Positions 12,450 through 24,402 of a DNA stretch of 64,000 nucleotides are shown one piece after another. The stretch comes from Diphasiastrum complanatum (Eukaryota > Streptophyta > Lycopodiopsida > Lycopodiales > Lycopodiaceae). The stretch lies in contig CM055108.1 in NCBI GenBank assembly GCA_029204225.1, positions 24,993,803 through 25,057,802 of the forward strand. Direction: 5' to 3'. The notes below the pieces were generated by a model. It had not been told where the DNA came from. It ran no database searches and saw only the letters and a program-made list of their open reading frames with translations. Numbering within the stretch: position 1 is the stretch's first letter; every line of letters begins with the position of its first letter. A program made the translations under genes and the position numbers.

Positions 12450-12900
12450 TTCCCTCCCCCATAAAACTTCCTTCTATGGGAGAAAACTAGGGAATCTAAG
12501 TCGTAAATCGTCTTTGTTCTCCCAGGTGTCCGAATCAGATGTTCAAAAATCAAACGATTTCTCAGCTGATGATGTCGGGTATCCATGATCCTCTCCGATT
12601 CATGGGGTATAAAGGCAGTCAAATCCTCCAATAACACTAGATCATCTGTTGGAATCAGGTTATCCTTTCCACCAAGTCGTTCCTTTAAACGACTAACATG
12701 GAATACAGGGTGAACCTTGGTTCCAACAGGGAGTTCTAGTCGATACGCAGTCCTACCAATCTTGTTAACAACCTTGAAAGGACCGCTATAACGTGGAGAT
12801 AACTTCGGACATTTCGCCGTTCGAAGTGTCTTAGAGTCCTTTGGGATTCTAAGATACACCCAATCATTTCAGTATGAGTGAAAACGGGCGATTGACGCTA
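12450..12900 (-). pseudogene. Gypsy pol C terminus (integrase tail)
   Basis: The minus-strand frame gives NDWVYLRIPKDSKTL, KLSPRYSGPFKVVNKIGRTA and HPVFHVSRLKERLG, the integrase C-terminal region of Ty3/Gypsy. The polypurine tract and LTR follow. All upstream domains and the 5' LTR are missing. Confidence 0.8.
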
Positions 12901-13610
12901 GCGTGGGAGTCCTTGCAGGCGTAAAGGAGTGTAGTGCAGGCCTAAACCACGCTGCTGGTAGATGCTCCACGCCCAAACCCTAAAAAACATGGAATTAGGG
13001 CATGGAAATTGAAATTTGTGATACGGACGTAGACGGGCGGAACGGAGGTCAGAGGAGTCTCTGCAAGCATGTGGAAATGCATTCTAGGCTCAAACATCAC
13101 CTGAATTGGTTCATTTTGTGAAAACGGCAAAAAAAAACAAGCATTTGGAATGTGGTGTTCAAATCTCGCCTGGCGTGCCGTAACGGCTGAAACTGATGCT
13201 GTAGGAATCACCGTGGGCATGAAGTAAGGTGGTCTAGAGGCAAACTACGCTCGATTTGGTTGCCTACAGCTCAATGTCAACACTTGCAAAAAATCAAGCC
13301 TACACTTACCAAAAATCGAAAACTGATCGTTTCGCTCTCCACGAAGCTCAGATCCCCTTGGCACCGTGCACACTACCTCCGTATCGCCGAGTAGATGCCT
13401 GCCGATTATGCACACGCCTTGATTGGACACCTGTAGCTCAAAATAAAAAAATTTACCTCCTCCACAGCTGGCGCGATTCTGGCCGTGAAGAGGAGCAATT
13501 TTTTTTTTTATAAACTGTTTTTTTTTAATCACGTTTTTGGGAGGAGAAACGCGTTTCTCAGAAACGCAGTTTCCAAAACGTGTCCTCCAGAAACGCGTTT
13601 TTGGGCATCT
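12901..13610. other. Unassigned insert in LINE-1 endonuclease, rich in GAAACGCGTTTC-like palindromes
   Basis: No coding motif. At 13,538-13,606 the motifs AAACGCGTTTCT, CTCAGAAACGC and AGAAACGCGTTTTTGGGCA recur. Read on the minus strand, the LINE frame ARYIW breaks at the GCCCAAAAACGCG sequence, which suggests the edge of an inserted element. Related motifs occur at 50,943 and 51,760. Confidence 0.4.
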
Positions 13611-14422
13611 ATGATCCAAATATAGCGAGCCTGCTCGTCAGTGTATAGTAGCTCAACCCAAGGCTGGAGGGAGTCTCAGAATAAGTAGGCAACACCACCC
13701 GAACCGCGACTAGTCAGTGCCCTCGTCGTCCCTCGAGATGTAGAAAACAATCAAAAGCCCTCAATGAAAGGAAGTCCATGTGTCTCTGTAAGCATAAGGA
13801 TATCAGCTGTAGTGCAAAGAGCTCTAAAATCTCTTACTGTAGCTGAGGAGCGGATACCACTGCAGTTCCATAAGCTCAACCGCAATGCTTTTGCGAGGGC
13901 CCTCGAACTGCTCCTAAGTCCGGGGGCCCCTACTCCCTATTTCTCAGCTTTCTTAGGATCAATGTACCAAGCCTACCATCTTGGTAGACCACCCTTCTGC
14001 CCAATGCTTTGGCTTTGCTAAGAACCTTTCTCCTTTCCGCAACTTGCACTGGTGTGAGATCATCATCCATAAAGATAAGGGTACCTCTCGGCTTAGCCCG
14101 TAGCTTAAGGGCTATTGACGCTCTTCCAAACTCGTGAACCGTACAATAAGTGTAGGGGAAAAAGAGAGGGGAGCTTGATAGGGGGCAGGAGAGCCGAGGA
14201 GAGAGGAAACGGGAGCCGTCAGAGCCGAAGAAGAAGAAGATAGAGGAAAGGGAGCTAGGGGGGCAGGTGGCTGCCTGCTGGACAGGCAGCACTTCGGCCT
14301 GCTTGTCAGCCAGTGCGGCTGCATGCTGGGGCAGAGCGCCTGCCTCAGCGGGCAGCCGCTGCCACAGCGGGTAGCCAAGGGGAGCCGGGGGTGGTGAGCA
14401 TCGGCGGCTTTGCAGCAGCGCA

Positions 14423-14424
<2 letters not shown>
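13611..14424 (-). pseudogene. LINE-1: ORF1 and start of ORF2 endonuclease
   Basis: On the minus strand, right after a (CT)n tract, a 5' region leads into ORF1. Its C-terminal part reads LKLRAKPRGTLIFMDDDLTP then QVAERRKVLSKAKALGRRVV, ending at about 13,929. ORF2 follows with an endonuclease start (LSLWNCSGI, ILMLTETHG, GSGGVAY, ARYIW) that is cut off at 13,610. The ORF1 N-terminal part is frameshifted. With 10,301-12,057 this is probably one LINE copy split by later insertions. Confidence 0.7.
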
Positions 14425-14484
<60 letters not shown>

Positions 14485-14505
14485 AAGAAAGAAGAAAGAA
14501 AGAAA
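14425..14505. repeat. (GA)n/(GAAA)n tract: 3' tail of LINE-2 joined to 5' end of LINE-1
   Basis: About 56 bp of GA plus GAAA repeats. On the minus strand LINE-2 ends ...hairpin-GGAAAAGACATTAATAAAGC then (TTTC)n(CT)n, and LINE-1 begins directly after the CT. Confidence 0.95.
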
Positions 14506-17500
14506 GCTTTATTAATGTCTTTTCCATGCCAAAAGGCATATAAGACTAGTAAATGTACCTGTCAAGTATGTGGTAACCATAGGAGCGTATGAAATGTCTC
14601 CAAAACAGTAACAAAAGTAGCAAATCTAGAGCTAAAGCTATAAACTGAAATAGATGTGATGCTACAAGAAACATGTGGGAGCATGTATATTGCTAAAAGT
14701 CATGCGTGAGGCATGACGCCATCATCTAGTCCTGTCCTGCTGATGCTGATGCTATAGAAGGATGTAATACGGCCTGCGGCATGAAGGGCCACTGGTGGTC
14801 TCTGACGTCGTCTGGGAGGATGAAGAGGTCTCCTCGTGATAGGTCGAGTAGCTCGTGCTGCAACATGGGTATGTGTGGGACGCTGTCTTTGGTCTCTGTG
14901 GGCAAGTAGGTCATCATCATCATCATTGTCACTGTCATCAAATCGTCCTCTCCTCCCGGAGAAGAAAGAAGTGATCTGAGGTTGAGAAACCTGACTCTGC
15001 TGGGCTGTCTGATACAAATCTTGTCATAGTATACACATCTCTCGTATCATGAGTGCCGCGCATCGGGAATCCTCATAAGCTATGAGCGATCGTAAGGTGA
15101 CAGGTGTGTCTCGGAACAAACAGTGGTATCTCCCTCTGATCTCATGATATACCGGGCACCTAAAGAGAAAGTGCTCCTCTGACTCCACCTCCTCTAAAGA
15201 GCATAACTGGCAAATCCGCTCCTCTCTCGGGGTATCCTGGAATCTACCAGTCTCAATAGCCAACTGATGTGATGATACGCGGAGCTGTCCCAATGTAAAT
15301 CTGAGGCAATGTGATAGTCTCGAGTCCAAATAATGTGGTAAGACCAGGAACCCTGCTATGTCAAGCTCAATAAAATGAGTCCAGTAGTAGCCAGGTTTAA
15401 TCCCAAGCTGTCGCCCCCAAGTACGGTCGGGAGGAAATGGGATGCCTGAGAGAACCACGATAGTCGATAACCCTGGTCCTGAAGAAAGTGTGAGGAAACA
15501 AGTGCTGTCTGTGTATATCTCATATCCTCATCGGGCAGAGCCTGGATTCTCTGAATGTATGCGATAAGCTGGAACGCGGCATATATTTGAATGGGTGGAA
15601 TGGCAAACTCTGCAAGAAGGATCTCATGTGGAACTGAGGGCTTCGCTCGAATCATACAAGCTAACGTGGTGGTCTGCAATCGTGAAATGCTGGCCCAATG
15701 TGCTGAAGGGAGGCCGGTACACCATGTCTCTGCTGCATATAAGGTTGTGGGGGTGACAATAGTATCAAAGAGTCTACACTTACTGCGAGCATCTCGGATG
15801 AGCTTCCTGAAGCAAAACCGCTCAAGCTGAACAAGAGAGGAATGCCCCTTCCCAAGTCGGGTGGTGGCAGCTTGCCGCATGCTGAAGGTAGGACCAGAAA
15901 AGAGTATCCCCAAATAGGTATAAGAGGAAACTACCTCTAAGGCCTGTCCATCTAGGATGAGCTCCTGGCGCTGCATGAAGGCTCAAGAAGTGTTGAAGAC
16001 CATAACCTTGGTCTTCACAGTATTCACCCCCAACCCCCATCTGGTACAAAATCCCTGTAAACAATCCAGCTGCCTATGCAAACCCTCTCTGGTCGGGGAT
16101 ACTAGTACTACATCATCCGCATAAAGGAGAATAGCGATCAGAATGGTGCCAAGTCTACAACCACCCCCGCCATACTGTGAGATGACTCGCTCTAACTCAT
16201 CAATATACAATCCAAAGAGAACCGGTGAAAGAGAGCACCCCTGTTTCACCCCAATGGTGCTCCAAATGTGATCAGATAGGCTACTGCTATGTCGGAAACA
16301 TCCCAAGACCTTCTCATAAAGAGCCATCACTGCTAGAACAATATCTGTGGAGAAACCAAGGTCACGAAGTCTCTGAATGAGCAGGGAGTGTGGTACAGAA
16401 TCGAAGGCTTTCCTGAAATCCACAAAACAGCAGTAAACCCTCTCTTTCCTGTACTTAGCTTCCTCAATCAAGGCTCGAAGTGTAAAAATATGGTCAGCGG
16501 TAGAATAATGAGATCGGAAACCTGCCTGCCCCAATGCATGTAATCCCCGAGCGTCCGCCTTTGAACTCACTGCAGACTGGAGTATGGTACCATAGAGCTT
16601 CGTGAGAACATGTCCGATCATGATGGTGCGGTAATTACCAGGAATCATGGAATCACCATTTTTATGAATAGGGTGGATGATGTTGGTGCACCAGGATGAG
16701 GGGAAACCAGAGACAACGGCGGGATTGAGGAGACTGGCTAGTGTGGGAGCAAGGAGGTCGGAAGCATGGGTTAGGAGTTCAGATTCAAGGTCTTCGATAT
16801 CTCTTGTTTTATGGGACTTCATTCTCTTGATGGCCGTAAGTACCATGTCAGATGTGAAGAAGGTGAACTCAGAGGGGCGTGGGGAGATAGAGATGGGTGC
16901 GTCAGTGGCTATGTTATATAGGTTGGTAGCGTATTCGGTCCATATGCGGAGGTCATCCAGGAGGGGTGGTGGAGCACGAGGGATAAACTCACGCCAAAAG
17001 GCGCCTGAAGAGGAAATGAAGAGAAGATCAACAAGACTCGTTCCTTCGGAGTCATCATAGATACACTTTTTTCGGCGGAGTGTGCGATGGTAAGAGCGCC
17101 TGGCGGAGTGGAGGAGATGAGGATCGTGAGTACGGGCATGGTGACAAGTTGATGAAGAGAGCGACATTCAGCATCATACCACAGGGGGTGTGGGGGTCGT
17201 ATCGATGAGGAACGGGTGCCTCTGCTTTTATGGGGTTTAGATGGAAAAGCAAGGGAAGCAGCGGTATGAAGAGAAGTGCTAAGAAAGGCAGCTTGAGTCT
17301 CGACTGTACTATCGTGAGGGAAGAAATGGAGCAAGGAGGTTAGGAACTCCTGGTAGATTGGTGTATAGAGAGAACTGAATGTATACCTGGTGGGTGCCCG
17401 TGTAAACAGGGGGTGTGAGGCTGGCTGGGGAGGTGGGAGGCGGCCGATAGCGAAGGAGAGAAAGGAATGATCAGAGAGAGTGGTGGGAGATACATGAAAA

Positions 17501-17753
17501 TCAGAGATGAGAGGTATGGAAGATGGTGATCCCATGAGATAATCCACAACACTATGTCCACCACTGTGAGGGTGACAAGTATAACTGCCGGATTTTGGCC
17601 AACAAGTTAGGCCATTGTAAATGGCTAACTCATGGGCCTCTCCAAACTGCAATAAATGCTCATCGTAAGGGGTAGTAGGTCCCAAGCTGTCCTCTGAAAT
17701 CCTGGTAACTCCCATGTCATCGCTGTCAAGGGCATGAACGCGGAGCTGGTCGG
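14506..17753 (-). pseudogene. LINE-2 ORF2: endonuclease C half, RT, zinc finger, PIP-like tail, 3' UTR
   Basis: The minus strand reads GGHSVVDYLMGSP and LSDHSFLSF (endonuclease end), a linker, then RT from 17,167: GNYRTIMIGHVLTK, GQAGFRSHYSTADH, VDFRKAFDSVPH, GVKQGCSLSP and YADD at 16,112-16,123. One shift near 15,980 leads to the thumb, and another near 15,400 to the zf-RVT (CQLC...HFLFRC). A single TGA at about 15,024 separates this from an in-frame tail. That tail has QPQITSFFSGRRGR, an acidic run, HAAGRITSFYSIS and a stop at about 14,700. The 3' UTR ends with hairpin ATGCC-TTTT-GGCAT (14,526-14,539). It is nearly complete, interrupted by Copia element 2, and inactive through shifts and stops. 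Confidence 0.85.
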
Positions 17754-18095
17754 TGATAATTTGCAAGACCCAGCTATGGAGTATCTTAACTCAAATACTA
17801 GATCAACTATGAAAGCTTGAGAAACTTGGCTATGGAAAACATCACACACAAGGAGAATTGCATAAGCACCTCACAAACTCAAAAGTCTGAAGAAGAAATG
17901 AATTGCTAGAGAGAGAGAGGAGGGCGTGGGTCCTCCAAATCCCTTGTGAGGCAAGCACCTCCTTTACGTGCATGGAAAGTCTAGGTGTCAACCATAGGAG
18001 TGAGCTACTTGCCAAGTGGGCCACTTGCACTATGAGTTATGTACAACTTAACTAATGCTTAGCCAAAGGGGTAAAATAGGCATTACTCTTCAACA
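17754..18095 (-). repeat. 3' LTR of Copia element 2
   Basis: 342 bp, TG...CA on the minus strand. It matches 22,182-22,576 with one substitution seen by eye and lacks a 53-bp block present in the other LTR. It is flanked by target duplication GTCGG (17,749-17,753), which is found again at 22,577-22,581. A G-run polypurine tract abuts it (18,096-18,102). Confidence 0.95.
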
Positions 18096-18111
18096 CCCCC
18101 CCTTAATGGCA

Positions 18112-20570
18112 ATTTTATTCATCACCTGCCCAATCAGAATCTGAATAACCCTCCAGCTGAAGGTCCCCGTCATCTGTGTATCCAATCCCATAAGTCACTG
18201 TCCCTCTCACATATCGTAGGATCCGCTTGGCTGCCTTCCAATGTGCTTCGGTAGGCTTACTCATGAATTGACTTGCAATTCCAACCGCATAAGCAATATC
18301 TGGCCTGGTGGTAGTAAGGTAAATCAGGCTGCCCACTAACTGACGATAGCATCTCATCTGCAAATGCTGAACCATCATCTTTTGATGGCTTGTTGCTTGC
18401 ATCCATGGGTGTGCTGATTGGTTTGCTTTCTTGCATGTTAAACCTCTTCAATAATTTCTGTGCATACTTTGCATGTGAGATAAAAAGACAACGCTTCCCT
18501 TTCCAGACTTCAACTCCTAGCAATAGTGTAGCAAACCCAAATCTTTCATCTCAAACTCACTAGAAAGATTCTTCTTAACACAAGCAATAAGCTTCTTATT
18601 GCTTCCCGTGATGAGTAGATCATCCACATAGAGCACAACAACCACAAAGTCTTCTCCTTCCCTGAAGACATAAAGATTGCAATCAGACTTACTCTTCTCA
18701 AACCCTTGCCTTGCAAAGTACTCTTCAATTCGGCTATACCAAGCCCTTGGCGCCTGTTTGAGCCCATACAAGGCTTTCCTAAGCCTGCAAACCAGATTCT
18801 GCTTGCCTGTTATTTCAAATCCCTGCGGTTGTTCCATGTAAACCTCCTCCTGTAGGTGCCCATTCAGAAAGGCACTCTTGACATCCATTTGATGGACATC
18901 CCAATCAAAATATGAGGCTATAGCCAAAACGGTCCTGATAGATGTCATCTTAGCAACAGGTGTGAATGTCTCATCATAGTCTAGCCCCTCCTGCTGAGCA
19001 TAGCCTTTCGCCACCAACCTTGCCTTGTACTTGTCCACTGTTCCATTGGCATGAAACTTGGTCTTATAGACCCACTTGCAACCTATTGGTCTGGCAATGT
19101 ATTGAGCTCCCATGTGTCATTCTTGATGGAGTCGTACTCCTCCTGCATGGCATGTTGCCATACCTTTTCCTTCACGGCTTCGTGAAAGAACTGTGGCTCA
19201 TCTGCATTCAGAATAGTGGACATAAGAGCAAAGTTAGTCTCTTGTCTCTCATGAGACCTAAGAGATCTTCTGACACCCTGTTCACTGCTCTCTCCTTCTT
19301 CCATCATTTGACCTTCTTTGATTGTTTCCCAATACCACCTAGGTAGCTTCTTCCTAGCAGTAGGTGATGTGGATGGTGACCACGTATCCCAAGTTACTGT
19401 CTTAGTCTTCCGTTTGTCCCCAACTTCGGCTTCTGGTACTTGGCCAAAAAGAGGTCTCGAACTAGTAGGTTCGATTTCCTGTTGTTGCTCCTGCACTTGA
19501 GGCTCACAGGACTCTTGACTAGGATCCTCATCCGTGGAATCAATCAAGGGTATGAACTCAGTAGTTCCTTCCTTCTCCTGCTCCTGTATCTTGGGTGAAT
19601 GCTCTTCATCAAAGATGACATCTTGACTTAGGATCTTCTTCCTGTTTTCGAGATCATATAGCACATAAGCTTTCTCATCTTCACTATACCCAAGAAAGAC
19701 ACACTTTACGGATTTTGTATCAAGTTTCTTCCGCAAGTCCTTTGGTATATGTGCATATGCTATACACCCAAATACTCGAAGGCTGCCCACTTTGGGCTTG
19801 TTGCCACTAAAAACTGCTTTGGTTGGACTTCTATTCAATAGAAAAACAGCAGTTGCTACCGCTTCCGCCCAAAAAGAATTTGGCAACCCCTTTGCCTTGA
19901 GCATGCTCCTCGCACACTCAACTATAGACCTGTTTTTCCGCTCAGCCACGCCGTTCTGCTGCGGTGTATGTGGAGCAGTAAACTGTCTCTTTATCCCACA
20001 TGCTTTACAAAGATCTTTGAACTCATCAGAAATATACTCACCACCCTTATCTGACCTGAGAGTCTTTAACCTCTTCCCTGTGTGGTTTTCCACCATAGCT
20101 TTCCATTGTTTGAAGTATTTGAACGCTTCAAATTTCAGTTTCAGAAAATAGACCCATACCTTCCGTGCGAAATCATCTACGAAGGTCATGAGATAGTATG
20201 CCCCCCCTGCTGATTTGACCTGCGTGGGACCGCATAAATCTGAATGCACAAGTTCAAGAATGCCCTTGGCCCTGGTAGCTTTCTCCTTTGGAAACTTTTT
20301 CCTCTGTTGCTTCCCTAATGCACAAGCCTCACATGTATCTGAAGAAGACTTAATGCTAGGAAGATCTACTACCATTTTGTGCCTGTTCAAAACTTGCAAA
20401 CTTTTATAACTCAAATGACCATATCTCTCGTGCCAAAGCTTGTCCCGATTAGTATCTCTTGCAGACAAGGCCTCTTGGCTAGGAATGGTTGTGAAAAGCT
20501 TGTAAAGACCTCCTTCTTGCATTCCCTTGGCTACCACCTTGAAGTTTGATCTTTGTCTTTTACCAAACAT
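18112..20570 (-). pseudogene. Copia element 2 pol: integrase, RT, truncated RNase H
   Basis: Integrase (20,570-19,083) has the zinc region RYGHLSYKSL...CEACALGKQ and the catalytic LVHSDLCGP, FVDDFAR and QQNGVAERKNRS. RT (19,113-18,115) has YKARLVAKGYAQQEG, MDVKSAFLNG, QPQGFE, LYGLKQAPRAWY and LYVDDLLI. Frame breaks at about 19,100, 18,530 and 18,370 look like single-base indels. RNase H stops right after [10 protein letters not shown] at 18,115 and the polypurine tract follows at once. The rest of RNase H, normally over 100 residues, is deleted. The enzyme set is therefore incomplete although the LTRs are almost identical. Confidence 0.9.
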
Positions 20571-21715
20571 GTAGAATCATCAAACTCTACCACCATGTTC
20601 TGTTTGGTAATGGCAGCTAGCAAGTTCTTAGCCAACCCTGGTACATGCAACACACTTTTAATTTCCTTCACCTCGCCTGATGACAGCTGTACTGCAACTG
20701 TGCCTTTGCCCCTCACCATACGTGTAGAATTATCTCCAAGGCAAACATGCTGACCATCTTCTGTCTCCTCATAGGTGTTGAACCAATCTCTATGAGGTGT
20801 CATGTGCTTTGAGGCTCTAGAATCAATGTACCATCCACCAAATGTGGATTCAGATGATAGGGCTGCGGTGAATAGCTCAAGCACACCAGATTGCTCCTCC
20901 TCTGCAACTTTGTCAACAAAGTGACCCTGCTGGTTCTTTCCCTTCTTCTGATCACTTTGCTTCTTCCTGCATTCAAAGGCAAAATGCCCATACTTACCAC
21001 AATAGTTGCAGTTGCCCTTCCTCTTGGGTGTAGATGAGGAATTGGTGCTTGACTCCTCTCCAACCTGTAACTTGGACACCTGCTGCTCCAAGCTTTGCTT
21101 TGAGTTCTTCTTTTTGCCTTTACCTTTCTTCTGAAAGTTTTGCTTCTTCTTAGAAGCAAAAGCAAGCTCTGGATTATCTTCCCTTTCAGAAAGATTCTTC
21201 CTTCTACCACATAACTCCCCAAAGGTTGGGAGTTTCTCCCTAGCAGAAAGGGACATCACATAGTCTTGATAGTTGAATGACAAGCTGTTCAAGACTATGG
21301 GGACAATACTCCTGTCACTTACTTTCTCTCCAACTGAAGCAAGCTGATCCATTAGGTCCTTGACCTTTGTAATATGATCACCAATTGTTGCACCTGCTTC
21401 CATCTTGAGAGTATGTAACCCGTTTTGCAAATACACCAACTTGGCTGTCCAAGCATCAGCTGCATCCCTTGCATTGCAAATGTGAGGAATAATATTGTCC
21501 TTGACAGAAAGATTGATTATCCTATGAGCTTTCTGTCTCCTGTTCATGTAGTCCTTCAATTCAGGATCAGATGTTGGTATAGGTTCTGTACCTGTCATCA
21601 CCTCCCAGCAATTCTTGTCCATCAAGATATTAGCCATCTTGAACTTCCACACTCTGTAGTTTGTGCCATCTAGTTTGCTAGATTCACCCAGCAAACTCTC
21701 CCCAAGACTAGCCAT
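20531..21715 (-). pseudogene. Copia element 2 gag and protease
   Basis: The frame begins MASLGESLLG at 21,715, 466 bp after the 5' LTR. Gag has YRVWKFKMANIL at the N terminus, a Lys-rich stretch and the knuckle CNYCGKYGHFAFEC (CX2CX4HX4C). The protease active site reads WYIDSRASKHMT. The family has DSGAS, so the catalytic Asp-Ser-Gly triad is altered to Asp-Ser-Arg. A one-base loss near 20,540 shifts the frame before integrase. Confidence 0.85.
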
Positions 21716-22169
21716 GCTAAAATCTGTGGTCAAACAAAAGCTCAACCTGAAAAAGATCAGAAAAGAAACAACTTCCAACAAGGGTTTGACCACAAACTAG
21801 GGTATGTAGCCACTTCAAGGCAACCCTTTAGCTCTTGCTTTTGTCTTTGCCACTTGGTATGGCCTCACTAGCACAAGCACTAGGCCCCATTGGAACAGAA
21901 ACCAGAAGCCCCTACAGAAAGTGCGCCCTACTTTTGGGTAAGCTCCTCCAGAAAGACTCCCCAAAACTTAGCCAGATTTAGAAAGTTTTTGGTTCATCCC
22001 ACTCCCCTTGCCAATAGCTCTCCAACAGTGCAAGACTCCACCTGATCTGACACCTGTAGATCAAATGCTCCCTCTTTCAAGATTGAGGTGCTTGTAGAAG
22101 ATGAGAATCTTCTCAAGAATCTAAGCACTGAAGTTTCTCTCACTCACAGACCCACAGGCTAGACAACCT

Positions 22170-22181
22170 GCTCTGATACCA
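22170..22181 (-). other. Primer binding site of Copia element 2
   Basis: Minus-strand TGGTATCAGAGC directly follows the 5' LTR end (AAATTATCA). It is complementary to initiator tRNA-Met. Confidence 0.9.
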
Positions 22182-22576
22182 TGATAATTTGCAAGACCCA
22201 GCTATGGAGTATCTTAACTCAAATACTAGATCAACTATGAAAGCTTGAGAAACTTGGCTATGGAAAACATCACACACAAGGAGAATTGCATAAGCACCTC
22301 ACAAACTCAAAAGTCTGAAGAAGAAATGAATTGCTAGAGAGAGAGAGGAGGGCGTGGGTCCTCCAAATCCCTTGTGAGGCAAGCACCTCCTTTACGTGCA
22401 TGGAAAGTCTAGGTGTCAACCATAGGAGTGAGCTACTTGCCAAGTGGGCCACTTGCACTAATTTACTCAACTTACAAAAGGGGGTCTCATGCATTTAATT
22501 AAAACATGCCCCATGAGTTATGTACAACTTAACTAATGCTTAGCCAAAGGGCTAAAATAGGCATTACTCTTCAACA
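22182..22576 (-). repeat. 5' LTR of Copia element 2
   Basis: 395 bp, TG...CA on the minus strand. The full-length LTR keeps the 53-bp block (about 22,460-22,512) that the 3' LTR lost. Target duplication GTCGG lies at 22,577-22,581. Confidence 0.95.
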
Positions 22577-23180
22577 GTCGGTGATGTCATAAAACTCTGA
22601 CTGTCGTGAAGAGGTTCGGGCATTAAAATCCCCAATGAGGAGAATATGCCCCCGCTCTGCGAATCTGATAATATCAGGCGATAAATCAAGGTAGGGTGAA
22701 CCTGTGCCCTCAGCAAAGGACGAAGACTTTGGAGCAAAAATAACATGCCGCCACAAAGAGGTCCCTGTCGAAACCAATATCCTGCCCTGCAATACGAATC
22801 CATATATACCGTGCATGCTCGTCGTGTCTGATGAACTCGATGCTCGGATGAAGAGACTCTCTGTATAAGCATGCAATACGTCTGGATCCACGACCTCTAG
22901 CTGATCTAGTCTCAAGTCTGTATACGGAATCCCATACGTATCCTGGAAAAATAGGTAATCCTCTCTCTTGACTCTCATGAGTCTCCTAAAGAGCAGTAAA
23001 TCTCTATCAGTGATGAAATCGATCAAGTCGCCAGCAATGGAAGATGAGTGTAAACCATCACAGTTCCATACTCCAATCCGGAGATGGTGTGGATGGGGCC
23101 CCGGGGCACTCCCGAACCCGGGGACCCCAAATCCCTAGCACTGGGAGCTGCTAGGTGCGCTGTCAAGAAAACACACTCGT
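22577..23180 (-). pseudogene. LINE-2 ORF2 endonuclease N half
   Basis: Read on the minus strand: LRIGVWNCDGLHSSSIAGD, a frame disruption around the ETH motif, then RGHILLIGDFNARTSSRQSE and FYDITD, where Copia element 2 has inserted. After the insertion the frame resumes as DQLRVHALDSDDMG at 17,766. The DFNAR block is the APE-type endonuclease signature. Confidence 0.85.
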
Positions 23181-23185
23181 CCATC

Positions 23186-24402
23186 TCAGTAAATGACTCG
23201 TCTGCCAGACTCACGGGCTGCCTGAAAGGCCTTACGCCTCTCCTCTACCTGGATATATGTGAGGTCATCGTCCATATAGATAGTGGTACCACGTAGCTTA
23301 GCTCTGCACCGCAAAGCATCTCGACGGCTCTCAAGGGAGGTGAAACGAATAATGAGTGTGGCTGCATCTCTAGTGGTCCTCCATGCGGTGTCCAACCCCT
23401 CTGTCCTGTGCCCGAGAGTGATGTCGGGAAAGTGTTTGGCTTCAGCCAATGCATCCTGTGTATCTAGAACTCCACGAACTCTAATATTGTGGGCTTTTTG
23501 GTCTCGAGATTTCTATTCCGAGATGGTGGCTGAGATAACCGAGGAGATGGGAGCGTTGGGTTTGGTGCCCTTTCTCAAAACTGATGCCCAAGAAAGGGCC
23601 TCTTTGTGTTGCTTCTCAATCTTGGTTTCTAGCTCCCGTAGCATGTTGGTGGTGGATTCCGAAGCTGCAGCCTGTTTGATCCCGATGGATTGTTCGAGTG
23701 AGGCAACCTTGGACTGCAATAACTTCTTCTCGTTGATCAAAGAAGTAACCGTTTCTTTCAGCTGTGAAATTTCATGCCGCAAAAACTGGAAATCTGCCTT
23801 GAATTGATCAATCTGACAAGATGAAAAAAGTTCAGTTGATTTAGAAGGCGTATACGGAATATTGGCTGTAAACTGTGGTGCCGGTAAGGAGGAAGAGTGA
23901 GCAATGGTCGGTGTGGGAAGAATAGGGTCAGAAGACGGAAGAAGAGCCGAATCAGGGGAGCAGCCATTAGAGAGGGGGGTGGGAGTTGTAGCAGGAGAGG
24001 GAGATGGGTCATCGAGGGGGTGAGGTGAAGTGGCAGCGAGGGGGGGGGGGCTGGAATGACTATGAGAGGAGGTGAGGGATCAGCGAGGGGGGGTGAGGGA
24101 TCAGCGAGGGGGTGAGGTGAGGGGGCAGCGAGAGGGGGGGTTGGAGTGGCAGCGAGAGGGGGTGAGGAGGGTGGATGGGTGGAGGGGTCAGCGAGGAGGG
24201 TGGGTGAGGGGGTGGCAGCTATAGGAGAGGGATCAGTGAGGGGGAGATCGGGGAGGTCAACGAGGGGGGGGTATGGAGCAACGAGGGGGGAAGGAGGAGG
24301 AGCAGCGAGGGGGGGAGGTGAATGGTGAGCGAGGAGGGTGAGTGAGGAGGTGACAGGGGACCTTGACTTATTTTGCCTACATTGGGGGCAATGTTCTTTA
24401 TA
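23186..24402 (-). pseudogene. LINE-2 ORF1: Pro-rich N terminus, coiled coil, RRM-like and C-terminal domain
   Basis: From high to low coordinates: a Pro/Ser repeat region (24,360-23,900, made of PLADPSPP-like units), a coiled coil (23,782-23,560, LKETVTSLINEKKLLQSKVA), and then IRVRG...LIIRFTSLESRRDAL and RGTTIYMDDDLTYIQVEERR to the stop near 23,186. This coiled coil-RRM-CTD plan resembles animal L1 ORF1 proteins. Most plant LINE ORF1 proteins that I know of instead carry a zinc knuckle. Several stops and shifts are present. Its first codons probably lie in the inverted segment (24,921-25,050). Confidence 0.7.

Noticed and set aside
24363..24402. Polypurine tract TTGGGGGCAA before the inverted Gypsy LTR
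   Set aside because: Related elements use GGGGAG directly before AGTTA. This stretch fits the LINE-2 5' region beyond the inversion breakpoint better.
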